From assembly GCF_003202405.1 (NCBI RefSeq), contig NZ_QJHL01000003.1:372001-436000 (forward strand): a stretch of DNA of 64,000 bases. The letters run 5' to 3'. Below are positions 34,335 to 42,686 of the stretch, piece by piece. The position numbers and the translations under genes are program-made. This DNA comes from Flavobacterium hydrophilum (GTDB taxonomy: Bacteria; Bacteroidota; Bacteroidia; Flavobacteriales; Flavobacteriaceae). Numbering within the stretch: position 1 is the stretch's first letter; each line of letters opens with the position of its first letter. The notes beneath the pieces were generated by a model. The model saw only the letters and a program-made list of their open reading frames with translations. It was not told where the DNA came from and searched no databases.

Positions 34335-36431
34335 ATGACAATAAAAGAAATAGAATTATACAATTTTAGAATTTATAAAAATTCAAATTGCATTGATTTT
34401 GCTCATCAAGAAGATAAAAATATATTCGTAGTTAGCGGTAGAAATGGATTTGGTAAAACTACCTTTTTAATGTCTCTTGTTTGGTGTTTATATGGTAGAC
34501 AGATGCAAGATGTCGATGATATTTATAAAAAAGAAATTGACGATCAAGGGGGATATAGCAAATATATAGCTAACTCATTAAACAGATTAGCAAAATCTGA
34601 GGGTGATTATAAATTTTTTGTATCAATTACTTTTCATAATATAAATATCCCAGAAGTTCCGTGCAAAGAAATAGTAATAAAAAGAAGTTATAATACTAAA
34701 ACAAGTACATCTGAAGAAGTTGAGGTATTAATTGATGGTCATCCAAGTGAATTAGCAAAAGAGGTTGGGCAAGAAATTTTTATACGCGAATTTATAATGC
34801 CAATTGAAATTGCTAAATTTTTCTTTTTTGATGCTGAAAAAATAGTAAGTCTTGCAGAAGTTAATACTCCTGAACAGAAAAGAAGACTTAGTAAAGCTTA
34901 CTCTGAGGTTTTAGGTATCAAAAAATACGAAGATCTAAAAAGTGAATTAGAAAGCTTGCAATTAAATCTTCGACAAGATTCTGCAAGTGCCACAGAAAAA
35001 GGCCAGCTAAGATCATTAGAAGTTGAAGTGGATACTTGCGACGATAAAATAGAGGAGAATGAATCAAAAATTCAAGAACTAAGAGAGAAAAGAAGTGAAA
35101 AAAACAAGGCCTCTCGAGACATTCAAGAAAAACTAATAAAATCTGGAAGCTTAATAACTGTTGAAGAGTTACAAGATTTAAGACTAAATGAAGAAGAATT
35201 AGGAAGAAAACTTACTGAGCTTCAAAGTGAATTAAAAGACTCTTATGACATAATTCCATTTGCAATTGCTGGAGAAAAATTTTTAGAAGTTAGCAACCAA
35301 CTTCAAAATGAAGCAAATTTTAAGGCGGCAAAGTTTAAAGATGAAAATGTTAAGGGAGTTACCAATAAAATATTGACAGATCTTATTAAGGAGCCTAAAC
35401 CAAATGACTTAGTGATTGATTATCAAATCGAAAAGCATTTTGCTGAAACATTTGAAAAGCTTATACGCAAACATTTTTTTGCTGATACACCTGAACTGCC
35501 TTCCGATTTTAAAATGCTTCACGAGTTTTCTGATTTAGAACAAAATGAACTACTAGCATTGTTTAATAACTTAAAATATTCGTTCAAAGAATCTTTTAAG
35601 CGAATTACATCTGAAAATAATCTTGCTAAAAATGAAATAAATGCTATCAGGAAAAAAATACGAGATGCCGAAACTAACCAGGAGAGTCCTTTGATTGCAG
35701 AGTTTCGAAAAGAAAAAGAAGATTTAGATAAAGAAATTATTCGAATTGATGAAACGATCGATTCGTTAAATCGAGAGATTGGTGAGTTTGTCAATGAAAA
35801 AACGCAGAAAGGGAAACGAATAGAAGATCTTTCTAAGAAACTAAGTGTTTCTGAAAAGAACAAGACAAAAGACGAAATTATAATTCGTAATATTGGAAAC
35901 CTAAAAGATTTTATAGAAAAATTTAAAATCAAAAAGAAGGAATCTCTTGAAAAACAAATCTTAGAGGGTTTAGAAACCTTATTGCATAAAAAAGGGTTTG
36001 TTAAAAAAGTTGAGGTTGAAATTATTGGTGAAACCATTGATATAATATTAAAAAATGCTCGAGGTGAGGAAATTAAAAAAGAATCTTTGAGTAAAGGAGA
36101 ACAGCAAATGTATGCCACGGCTTTGTTACGTGCATTAGTTGAAGGAAGTGACATTCAATTCCCAATATTCATAGACTCTCCAATGCAGAAGTTTGATGAG
36201 CACCATGCTGAAAATATTGTAAAATATTTTTATCCTAATATTTCTGATCAGGTTGTGATTTTTCCATTGATTAACAAAGAGCTTACTGAAAGGGAATATA
36301 ATATTTTATCAAAAAATATTGCGAAAACATTCTTGATCAACAATATTCATGAAGATAAAAGCGAATTTTTACCATTAGAACCAACAGATTTTATTTCAAC
36401 ATACAACAAAATGTATAATAATGCTGATTAA
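34335..36431 (+). CDS. dndD: SMC-like ATPase DndD
   Basis: 698 residues with an SMC/Rad50 layout. Walker A is GRNGFGKT at 35-42. A long coiled-coil section occupies about residues 190-520. The C-terminal half-ATPase has the signature SKGEQQMYATALLRALVEG and Walker B PIFIDSP. The QQM and FIDSPMQKFDEHH elements match DndD proteins. It is thought to open or nick DNA for sulfur incorporation. The gene overlaps the dndE fusion by 11 bases. Confidence 0.93.
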   Translation: MTIKEIELYNFRIYKNSNCIDFAHQEDKNIFVVSGRNGFGKTTFLMSLVWCLYGRQMQDVDDIYKKEIDDQGGYSKYIANSLNRLAKSEGDYKFFVSITFHNINIPEVPCKEIVIKRSYNTKTSTSEEVEVLIDGHPSELAKEVGQEIFIREFIMPIEIAKFFFFDAEKIVSLAEVNTPEQKRRLSKAYSEVLGIKKYEDLKSELESLQLNLRQDSASATEKGQLRSLEVEVDTCDDKIEENESKIQELREKRSEKNKASRDIQEKLIKSGSLITVEELQDLRLNEEELGRKLTELQSELKDSYDIIPFAIAGEKFLEVSNQLQNEANFKAAKFKDENVKGVTNKILTDLIKEPKPNDLVIDYQIEKHFAETFEKLIRKHFFADTPELPSDFKMLHEFSDLEQNELLALFNNLKYSFKESFKRITSENNLAKNEINAIRKKIRDAETNQESPLIAEFRKEKEDLDKEIIRIDETIDSLNREIGEFVNEKTQKGKRIEDLSKKLSVSEKNKTKDEIIIRNIGNLKDFIEKFKIKKKESLEKQILEGLETLLHKKGFVKKVEVEIIGETIDIILKNARGEEIKKESLSKGEQQMYATALLRALVEGSDIQFPIFIDSPMQKFDEHHAENIVKYFYPNISDQVVIFPLINKELTEREYNILSKNIAKTFLINNIHEDKSEFLPLEPTDFISTYNKMYNNAD

Positions 36432-37983
36432 CATTAGAACATCTGAGGCAAACAAACCTGTTGTCCAAGAATTAACCAGAAGATTAAATTTAGGTGCTGA
36501 AAATGTGGTGTCTAGAATAGCATTCTCTTTTTCGATATCAAAAAACATTAAATTGGATCTAGAAAAAGATCTTTTTGATAGTAAAGGAAAAGAATACAAA
36601 GATGATATCTTATTTGGAAAATATAGGGATTATTACATTGCATTAATTTGCCAACATTATAATCTTTACAAAACAGATAAGGACATTGGTAAATACATAA
36701 AAATGCATATTGATCATGGTCTGATCATAATGAATAAAATATTTGAAGAAAATAAGAATTATTCAGGCCTTGATTTTCTTTTAGAACACATCGAAACAGG
36801 TATCGAGAAACTTGAGGAAAATGAAGTCTCTAATGAGGCAATAATCTACGATGAGCATACTAGACAGAATAGAATAATTAACAAAAACTATTTTGCAGAA
36901 AGTATCAAGTTATTGGTTGGAAAATCTTTTGAGGAGGAAGAAATTTACTTTAAATTGAATGACACATCCATTCACAATAATGCACATATAGCTGTCGCTG
37001 GAAATTCGGGGACAGGTAAAACTTACTTTGCGAATAGTATTTTAAAACAGATTGTAAAGGAGAGCAATGGACAAGTAAACTTTATCTTTTTAGATTTCAA
37101 AGGTATAACTGAGGAAGATGAAAAGAAAAACAGCGAATTTTTCAAAGCAACAAATTGTAATCTAATCAAAGCCCCTCATAAAGCATTTCCTGTAAATCCA
37201 CTTTCTTTTATTGACAATATCAATGAAAAGAATAAAATTATGGGTATAAATAAATTTGTTGATATTATTACAAGCTACAGTAACATAGGTAAAAATCAGC
37301 AACAAACCCTAAAGGATGCTACTAAAGATGTTTTTGCTGATATGAAAGGCGGGAAATATCCTTCACTAAAACAGATTTATGAAAGAGTATTAGATTATGA
37401 AGGTGATAAAGCTAGTACTTTAAGGGAGGTTTTAGAAAGCTTAAGTGAATTAGATTTATTCGAAACAACTGTTGATGTAAAAAACAATTTTTTAAACAGC
37501 AATTATTACTTAAGTCTTTCTGGTGATTTGCCAAAGAATGTTCGTTTTACATCAGTTTTTTTAATAATTAATTATATCTATAATACATTCATGAATATGG
37601 ATAATGCACCTATCGAGGGAGATTATCAAGGAATGCGTTATGTATTATTAATTGACGAAGCCCATACCATCTTCAAAGAAAAAAAATCACAAGATTTATT
37701 AGAGAAAATATTACGTGAAATCCGCTCTAAAGGTGTTTCTGTTATTTTATTAAGTCAAGGTATAGAAGAATTTAATCAGCCTTCATTTGATTTTAGTAGC
37801 ATGTGTGAAACAGCTTTTTTGTTTGATATAAAAGACAAGACCAATTTAAAAATGATGCAGAAATTCATGGGAATTGGTGAAAAAGAGTCTTCTAAATTGA
37901 AGACGAGTATGGAAAAGATTCAAAAGTATCAGTTAGTATCTAATCTTAAAGAGTTTAAGATAGGAGAATTATTTAAAGCTTAA
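36421..37983 (+). CDS. dndE: DndE domain fused to a HerA/FtsK-like ATPase
   Basis: 520 residues. The first 125 or so (MLINIRTSEANKPVVQELTR... NVVSRIAFSFSIS... YIKMHIDHGL) match DndE, a small nicked-DNA-binding protein normally of about 110-130 residues. From residue 185 a P-loop ATPase follows: Walker A GNSGTGKT at 194-201, VNFIFLDFKG, Walker B VLLIDEAH at 408-415 and a sensor-type VILLSQG at 441-447. The order resembles HerA/FtsK-like DNA-pumping ATPases. Such a motor is usually a separate protein (DndH-like), so the fusion is notable. Confidence 0.85.
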   Translation: MLINIRTSEANKPVVQELTRRLNLGAENVVSRIAFSFSISKNIKLDLEKDLFDSKGKEYKDDILFGKYRDYYIALICQHYNLYKTDKDIGKYIKMHIDHGLIIMNKIFEENKNYSGLDFLLEHIETGIEKLEENEVSNEAIIYDEHTRQNRIINKNYFAESIKLLVGKSFEEEEIYFKLNDTSIHNNAHIAVAGNSGTGKTYFANSILKQIVKESNGQVNFIFLDFKGITEEDEKKNSEFFKATNCNLIKAPHKAFPVNPLSFIDNINEKNKIMGINKFVDIITSYSNIGKNQQQTLKDATKDVFADMKGGKYPSLKQIYERVLDYEGDKASTLREVLESLSELDLFETTVDVKNNFLNSNYYLSLSGDLPKNVRFTSVFLIINYIYNTFMNMDNAPIEGDYQGMRYVLLIDEAHTIFKEKKSQDLLEKILREIRSKGVSVILLSQGIEEFNQPSFDFSSMCETAFLFDIKDKTNLKMMQKFMGIGEKESSKLKTSMEKIQKYQLVSNLKEFKIGELFKA

Positions 37984-37987
37984 TTTT

Positions 37988-39286
37988 ATGAGTAATATTG
38001 TAAATGCTAGTCCTACAAAGGAGTTTTTCATTCAAATGTTAACTAAAGACATTAAATTGGAGCGAGCGATAATAGACTTAATAGATAATTCTGTAGATGG
38101 CGCTAAAAATATTAGAGGTGAAAATGATTTTGATGGTTTATGGATCGATATTTCTATTTCTAAAGATTGTTTTTCTATAAAAGACAATTGTGGTGGTTTC
38201 TCTCTAAAGATTGCGCAAAACTATGCGTTTATGTTTGGTAGGCCTTTAGATAGCCAGCATGATGTAAAACATTCTGTAGGTAGGTTTGGAGTTGGAATGA
38301 AACGTGCCTTATTTAAAATAGGAAATCAATTTGAAGTAGAATCTCAAAATGGAGAAGATCATTTTCAAGTTACGGTTAACGTAAATGAATGGAGTAAAAT
38401 TGGAGATTGGAATTTTGAGTATGAAACAATCAACACAACAACAAATGATTTAAATCAAATCGAAGGAACATATATCAAGGTAAGTGATTTAAATTCTGAT
38501 GTCTTAGATGAATTTAGTTCAGATATTTTTATAAAAAATTTGAAAGATGAAATTGAAAGAACTTTAAGTTTTAGTTTAGATAAAAAACTTAGTATTTCTA
38601 TTAATGGAACACCTTTAAGCAAGAGTGGATTAGCGCTCTTGCAATATGATGAATTAAAACCTTATTATAAAACTTTTAATATTAAAGGGGTCAATGTTAA
38701 AATATATGCAGGAATAGGTAAAGCTAGTCCAGATGATGCAGGATGGTACATTTACTGTAATGATAGACTCGTCTTAGAAAAAGACAAAACGAATCTAACT
38801 GGTTGGGAAGGAAAAAGATTTGGTAATTCAAATATTCAAAAATTCCATCATATATATGCAATGTTTCGAGGTTTTGTTTTTTTCTCTTCAGATGATGCTA
38901 AATTACTTCCAATGACTACCACAAAAACGGGAGTGGATTCAAATTCAGTAATTTTTAAAGCTGCTAGAAACGAGATGATTAATGCAATGTCACAAGTTAT
39001 AACATTTTTAAAAACATTCAATTCAGATGAGGAAAGGAATAGTGTAATAACATCTTCTGAGGAAGTTGATATAATTGAGTTGACCACGAGAACATATGAT
39101 TCAAAATTTATTTATCCTAGAATAGATCAGATTGGTGAAGTTAACGAATCATTAACAACAATATCGTTCAAAGCTGACAAGAACTATGTGCAAAAAAGCA
39201 AGGACTTTTTTAATGTATCAGCAAACTGGCAATTAGGAGAAAAAATATTCGAGTACTTTATTAAATCGGAAAATGAAAATCTATGA
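37988..39286 (+). CDS. GHKL-type ATPase
   Basis: 432 residues with the Bergerat ATP-binding fold. The N box is LERAIIDLIDNSVDGA (Glu25, Asn34), the G1 box KDNCGG at 65-70 and the G2 box GRFGVGMKRALFKIG at 98-112. The following transducer-like region has TTTKTGVD as a candidate switch lysine segment. The type is closest to MutL/MORC-like or Hsp90-like DNA-conflict ATPases, not to a histidine kinase. It follows the dndE fusion by four bases and overlaps the next gene by four. Confidence 0.85.
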   Translation: MSNIVNASPTKEFFIQMLTKDIKLERAIIDLIDNSVDGAKNIRGENDFDGLWIDISISKDCFSIKDNCGGFSLKIAQNYAFMFGRPLDSQHDVKHSVGRFGVGMKRALFKIGNQFEVESQNGEDHFQVTVNVNEWSKIGDWNFEYETINTTTNDLNQIEGTYIKVSDLNSDVLDEFSSDIFIKNLKDEIERTLSFSLDKKLSISINGTPLSKSGLALLQYDELKPYYKTFNIKGVNVKIYAGIGKASPDDAGWYIYCNDRLVLEKDKTNLTGWEGKRFGNSNIQKFHHIYAMFRGFVFFSSDDAKLLPMTTTKTGVDSNSVIFKAARNEMINAMSQVITFLKTFNSDEERNSVITSSEEVDIIELTTRTYDSKFIYPRIDQIGEVNESLTTISFKADKNYVQKSKDFFNVSANWQLGEKIFEYFIKSENENL

Positions 39287-40227
39287 GTGCAAGTGGGAAT
39301 TCAATAAATTATGATTTAAGAACCGCTAAGTCTGTTGAACGCAGGATGATTTCCTCAGTTGTTAAAGAATTATTTAGTAAAGTAAATCATAATAAGCGAA
39401 GATATATTGGAATGGGATCCACATATTTTACAGATTTTAAACTATTTCACAAAGAGCTCCACATTAAAAACATGATAAGCATTGAAATAGAACAGCGTCT
39501 ACAAAAAAGAGTCGAATTCAATAAGCCTTTCTCATGTATCAATGTTGAAATAGGAAAATCAACAGATGTTCTACCACAATTAAATTGGAATAAGAATGTT
39601 GATTTAATATGGATGGATTACGATGAAAAACTTAATTACGATTATTTTACTGATATTGAGATAATATTTACTAACATGGCAAAAGGTGGTGTTTACTTAA
39701 TGACTTGCAATAAGCAATTACATAGGTATCAAACTGTAGCTGATTTCGAGGAGGAGTTTGGAGGGTTAGTGCCACTTGGAACTCATGTAACAGATTTTAA
39801 TGGTGAAAATGATTTTAAACTAATTAGGAAAATGTTGCTAAACAAAATAAATGAGGTTGTGCAATCACGAAATTATAGTTTAGAAGAGAATGAACAATTA
39901 ATCTTTAGACAGTTATTCTATTTTACCTATAGAGATGGAGCGCCTATGATTTCTTATGGAGGCTATTTAGATTTAAAGAATAATGCTTTTAATTTAAAAG
40001 ATTACACTCTTGATAGATTTGATTTTATTTCAACAGAAGAGATAAGGTATGTTATTAGTCCTCCAGTAATAACAAATAGAGAGATTAATTTACTTAACTC
40101 ATGTTTGCCAAATTCGGAAAAGAAATATAACAGTTTTGGAAAAATACAGTTTATACCTGAATCCGATCGGGAGAGTTTTAGAAAACTTTACAAGTTTCTT
40201 CCAACTTATATGGATGTAATGTATTAA
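39283..40227 (+). CDS. Rossmann methyltransferase-like protein
   Basis: 314 residues. The segment RRYIGMGSTYFTDFKLF followed by MISIEIE and then VDLIWMDYDEKL matches motif I, the acidic end of strand 2 and a motif IV-like region of class I SAM-dependent methyltransferases. It is not a recognisable DNA methylase: the DPPY/NPPY or PCQ motifs are missing. The substrate is unknown, and it could be a non-catalytic or RNA/protein modifying enzyme. The ATGA overlap with the GHKL gene implies coupled translation and joint action. Confidence 0.65.
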   Translation: MSASGNSINYDLRTAKSVERRMISSVVKELFSKVNHNKRRYIGMGSTYFTDFKLFHKELHIKNMISIEIEQRLQKRVEFNKPFSCINVEIGKSTDVLPQLNWNKNVDLIWMDYDEKLNYDYFTDIEIIFTNMAKGGVYLMTCNKQLHRYQTVADFEEEFGGLVPLGTHVTDFNGENDFKLIRKMLLNKINEVVQSRNYSLEENEQLIFRQLFYFTYRDGAPMISYGGYLDLKNNAFNLKDYTLDRFDFISTEEIRYVISPPVITNREINLLNSCLPNSEKKYNSFGKIQFIPESDRESFRKLYKFLPTYMDVMY

Positions 40228-40230
40228 AAT

Positions 40231-41058
40231 ATGAAAAAGAGAACGATTCATGAAGCCGTTATTGAAACTCTAAAAAGGGTTGGAAAACCTTTATCTGTTA
40301 GAGATGTTTATGATTATATTATTCTTCATGATTTATATCGTTTTAATGCTGAAAGACCACAAGATATTGTAAAAGCAATAATAAGAAAGCATTGTGTAGG
40401 AATAGATTTTCCTACCGCTAGAAAAGAGAAATATTTTCAAGCTTTAAAAGATGGTACATATTGGATTAAAGATCTGCCAATTCCTGGTCAAAAGCAGATA
40501 GATTTGAAAGCTGAAATTATTGTTCGTAAAGACAATGAAAATCTAAAAACTATTGTCAAACAATTAAAGGAGATACATTCAAAACATACTGAAGCGTTTA
40601 AACAGCAAATCTTAAATCAATTAAAACAAATCGAACCAGCTTCATTTGAAGTTTTTGGAAAACATTTATTAGACGTTTACGGATTTAAAAAAATGACTGT
40701 AACTAATTATGTCAAAGATGGCGGAATTGATGGATTTGGACAATTAAAAGTAGGTATAACGCATTTAAATGTTGCCTTTCAGTGTAAAAGATGGAAAAAC
40801 AATTCAGTCAGTAGAGTAGAAATTGATAAATTTAGAGGAGCAATTCAAGGAGAGTTTGAACAAGGAATAATTTTTACAACTTCAAAATTCACAAAAGAAG
40901 CTTTAGGAGCCACTAGGAAGCCAGGTGCTGTACCAATTATTCTTATTGATGGTAATGCGTTAATTGATATTATGATTGAGAAAAAATTTGGTGTAGAGAC
41001 CGAGAATATTCCTGTTTATATAAATGCACTAGACAATGTTCTGAATGAAATAGAATAA
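40231..41058 (+). CDS. HARE/winged-helix plus Mrr restriction endonuclease
   Basis: 275 residues in two parts. Residues 3-80 form a HARE-HTH-like winged helix (TIHEAVIETLKRVGKPLSVRDVYDYI ... DGTYWIKD). Residues 135-260 form an Mrr-type PD-(D/E)XK nuclease, with FEVFGKHLLDVYGF, Asp167 in DGGIDGFG and Gln184-x-Lys186 in FQCKRW. Mrr relatives cut modified DNA. With the dnd genes in the same operon, cleavage gated by phosphorothioate status is a plausible inference. No separate sulfur-binding domain is evident by eye. Confidence 0.88.
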   Translation: MKKRTIHEAVIETLKRVGKPLSVRDVYDYIILHDLYRFNAERPQDIVKAIIRKHCVGIDFPTARKEKYFQALKDGTYWIKDLPIPGQKQIDLKAEIIVRKDNENLKTIVKQLKEIHSKHTEAFKQQILNQLKQIEPASFEVFGKHLLDVYGFKKMTVTNYVKDGGIDGFGQLKVGITHLNVAFQCKRWKNNSVSRVEIDKFRGAIQGEFEQGIIFTTSKFTKEALGATRKPGAVPIILIDGNALIDIMIEKKFGVETENIPVYINALDNVLNEIE

Positions 41059-41060
41059 TT

Positions 41061-41363
41061 ATGAGATATCAAAAATCTAATCCTGAAATTACTTTTGAAG
41101 AATTTTTAAATCTGTGTAAGACTCTAAAAAGCTTTAAAAGTTTAAGATTAAGGGAGTATGAAGTCAAAGATTGGAGTCAAACTAAATTGATTTTTGAAAG
41201 AAAAAGTACAGAAAAACTGTGGGAAATGGAAATGAAGGATGTTTATAAAGCTTATGTAGAATTACAAAGTTTTAAAACATCAGACTTTAAACCTTATTTA
41301 AATAGAACTTATTCACCTGCACTCGGATTATTACTTAATTTAGGACTATTATTAAAAGAATGA
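41061..41363 (+). CDS. Small protein of unknown function in the Dnd operon
   Basis: 100 residues, mostly helical, with a central charged strand pair (LRLREYEVKDWSQTKLIFERKSTEKLWEMEMKDVYKAY). I do not recognise the family. It starts two bases after the Mrr gene and overlaps the nuclease-like gene by four bases, so it is translated as part of the module. A binding, adaptor or immunity-type role is possible but not shown. Confidence 0.75.
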   Translation: MRYQKSNPEITFEEFLNLCKTLKSFKSLRLREYEVKDWSQTKLIFERKSTEKLWEMEMKDVYKAYVELQSFKTSDFKPYLNRTYSPALGLLLNLGLLLKE

Positions 41364-42685
41364 ATCGTCACTTAAATTTATTCCACTTTTACAACGAAAA
41401 TACTTCTTTTGAATTCTTAGAGAATAATTTAAGTCGAGCATTTTCGTTAACGTTGCTAAACTCATCAATATTTTTCAATGAATTTATAAAGTCAATAGTT
41501 AGTGAGGAAGATTATGATTACCTTTTTTCTACCTACTCTAAAGAAAGTTCTTTTTTTGAAATTGATATTCAAATTGATATATCATTAATTGAACAAGAAA
41601 GCTTTAAAAATGTATATGCGGTAGCTTTAACATCAAATGATCAAATAGATTTCTCAGATTTTTTTGACCAGAAAACATATCCCGGTAAAAATATAACCGA
41701 TATAATTATTACAATAAAAGATATCCTTTTAGTAATTGAGGTTAAAAAGCATAATGAAGATTGTAAAAGACAACTTTATAATCAGGTTTTTCCTTTTATC
41801 CAAAGGCATAGTGAAGGAATAATTGTTCAGCCAATTTGTAAAACCTGGCAAGAAATAGTGAATTTGATGGAAAAAGTTCATAATTTAGAAAGAGTTACTT
41901 CTTTTGGTTCGTCTTTTTTACGTGATTTTTTAAGATTAGCCGAGGTAAGAAGGCCAAATTGGTTTCAACCAAAACCTTTTAATTCTTTAAAATTTTCTAC
42001 AAAATGGGGTAGCACTGAACACCATCATTTAATGCAGAGATTAAAGCAAGCTTTGTCAAATTGTAAAGATTATTCATTACTGGACTATTCGGACAGATTA
42101 GGCTTAGCAATTAATTTTAATTGGGCCAGCGAAGTAATTCCTTATTTTCATAGATATGAAAATGACCAAATAAAAAATTATATCGTTTTTAATATTTGGC
42201 CAGGAAATACTAAAAGCCAAGGATATCATTTTTACAATAAGTCAATGGACTGGATTAATAAAAAAACGCTTTTGGTAGATGACTTAAATTATGACTTAGA
42301 AATTGTTCAAAATATTAAAATATGTCATTTTAACAGATATGTTACGGGTCTAAATTATTATGAAGATGATTTACTTAAAAGCACCCATACTGTTCACAAT
42401 TTTCATCATAAATCTGGTAAATGGAATATTCAAAGATGGCCTGACTTTGAGATTTTTATGGATGAACATTTTAAACCAGAATATAATTGGCGAGAAAAAT
42501 GCCAATGGGATAAATATATTATAGATACTGATAGGACATATTTTACCATGTCATTAGGATTTGAAGTTAGTACTTTTGTGCCTTATCAAGAATTCTGTGA
42601 TATAGATAAAAAGGCGGAAGACATAAAGGAAGTTTCATTGAAGATTGACAGTATTGTTCTATCATTAAAAAAATTAATAGATTAA
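41360..42685 (+). CDS. PD-(D/E)XK nuclease-like protein
   Basis: 441 residues. The N-terminal 150 contain what looks like a PD-(D/E)XK core: Glu21 (FLENNLSRAF), Asp114 in NITDIIITIKD, Glu127-x-Lys129 in LLVIEVKKH and Gln138 in KRQLYNQV. The remaining 290 residues have aromatic-rich stretches but no domain that I know. I infer a DNA nuclease whose C-terminal part recognises the target. It is the last gene of the operon and is convergent with dndA, one base apart. Confidence 0.7.
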   Translation: MNRHLNLFHFYNENTSFEFLENNLSRAFSLTLLNSSIFFNEFIKSIVSEEDYDYLFSTYSKESSFFEIDIQIDISLIEQESFKNVYAVALTSNDQIDFSDFFDQKTYPGKNITDIIITIKDILLVIEVKKHNEDCKRQLYNQVFPFIQRHSEGIIVQPICKTWQEIVNLMEKVHNLERVTSFGSSFLRDFLRLAEVRRPNWFQPKPFNSLKFSTKWGSTEHHHLMQRLKQALSNCKDYSLLDYSDRLGLAINFNWASEVIPYFHRYENDQIKNYIVFNIWPGNTKSQGYHFYNKSMDWINKKTLLVDDLNYDLEIVQNIKICHFNRYVTGLNYYEDDLLKSTHTVHNFHHKSGKWNIQRWPDFEIFMDEHFKPEYNWREKCQWDKYIIDTDRTYFTMSLGFEVSTFVPYQEFCDIDKKAEDIKEVSLKIDSIVLSLKKLID

Positions 42686-42686
42686 T

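Noticed and set aside
35519..36154. A 211-codon minus-strand open frame inside dndD
   Set aside because: It is antisense to the coiled coil and C-terminal ATPase half of dndD, whose motifs are clear. The Ser/Phe-rich translation is typical of an antisense shadow.
36421..37983. A frameshift or assembly error joining dndE to a separate ATPase gene
   Set aside because: The frame is continuous over 520 codons with a natural linker around residues 130-185, and no alternative start with good spacing lies at the domain boundary.
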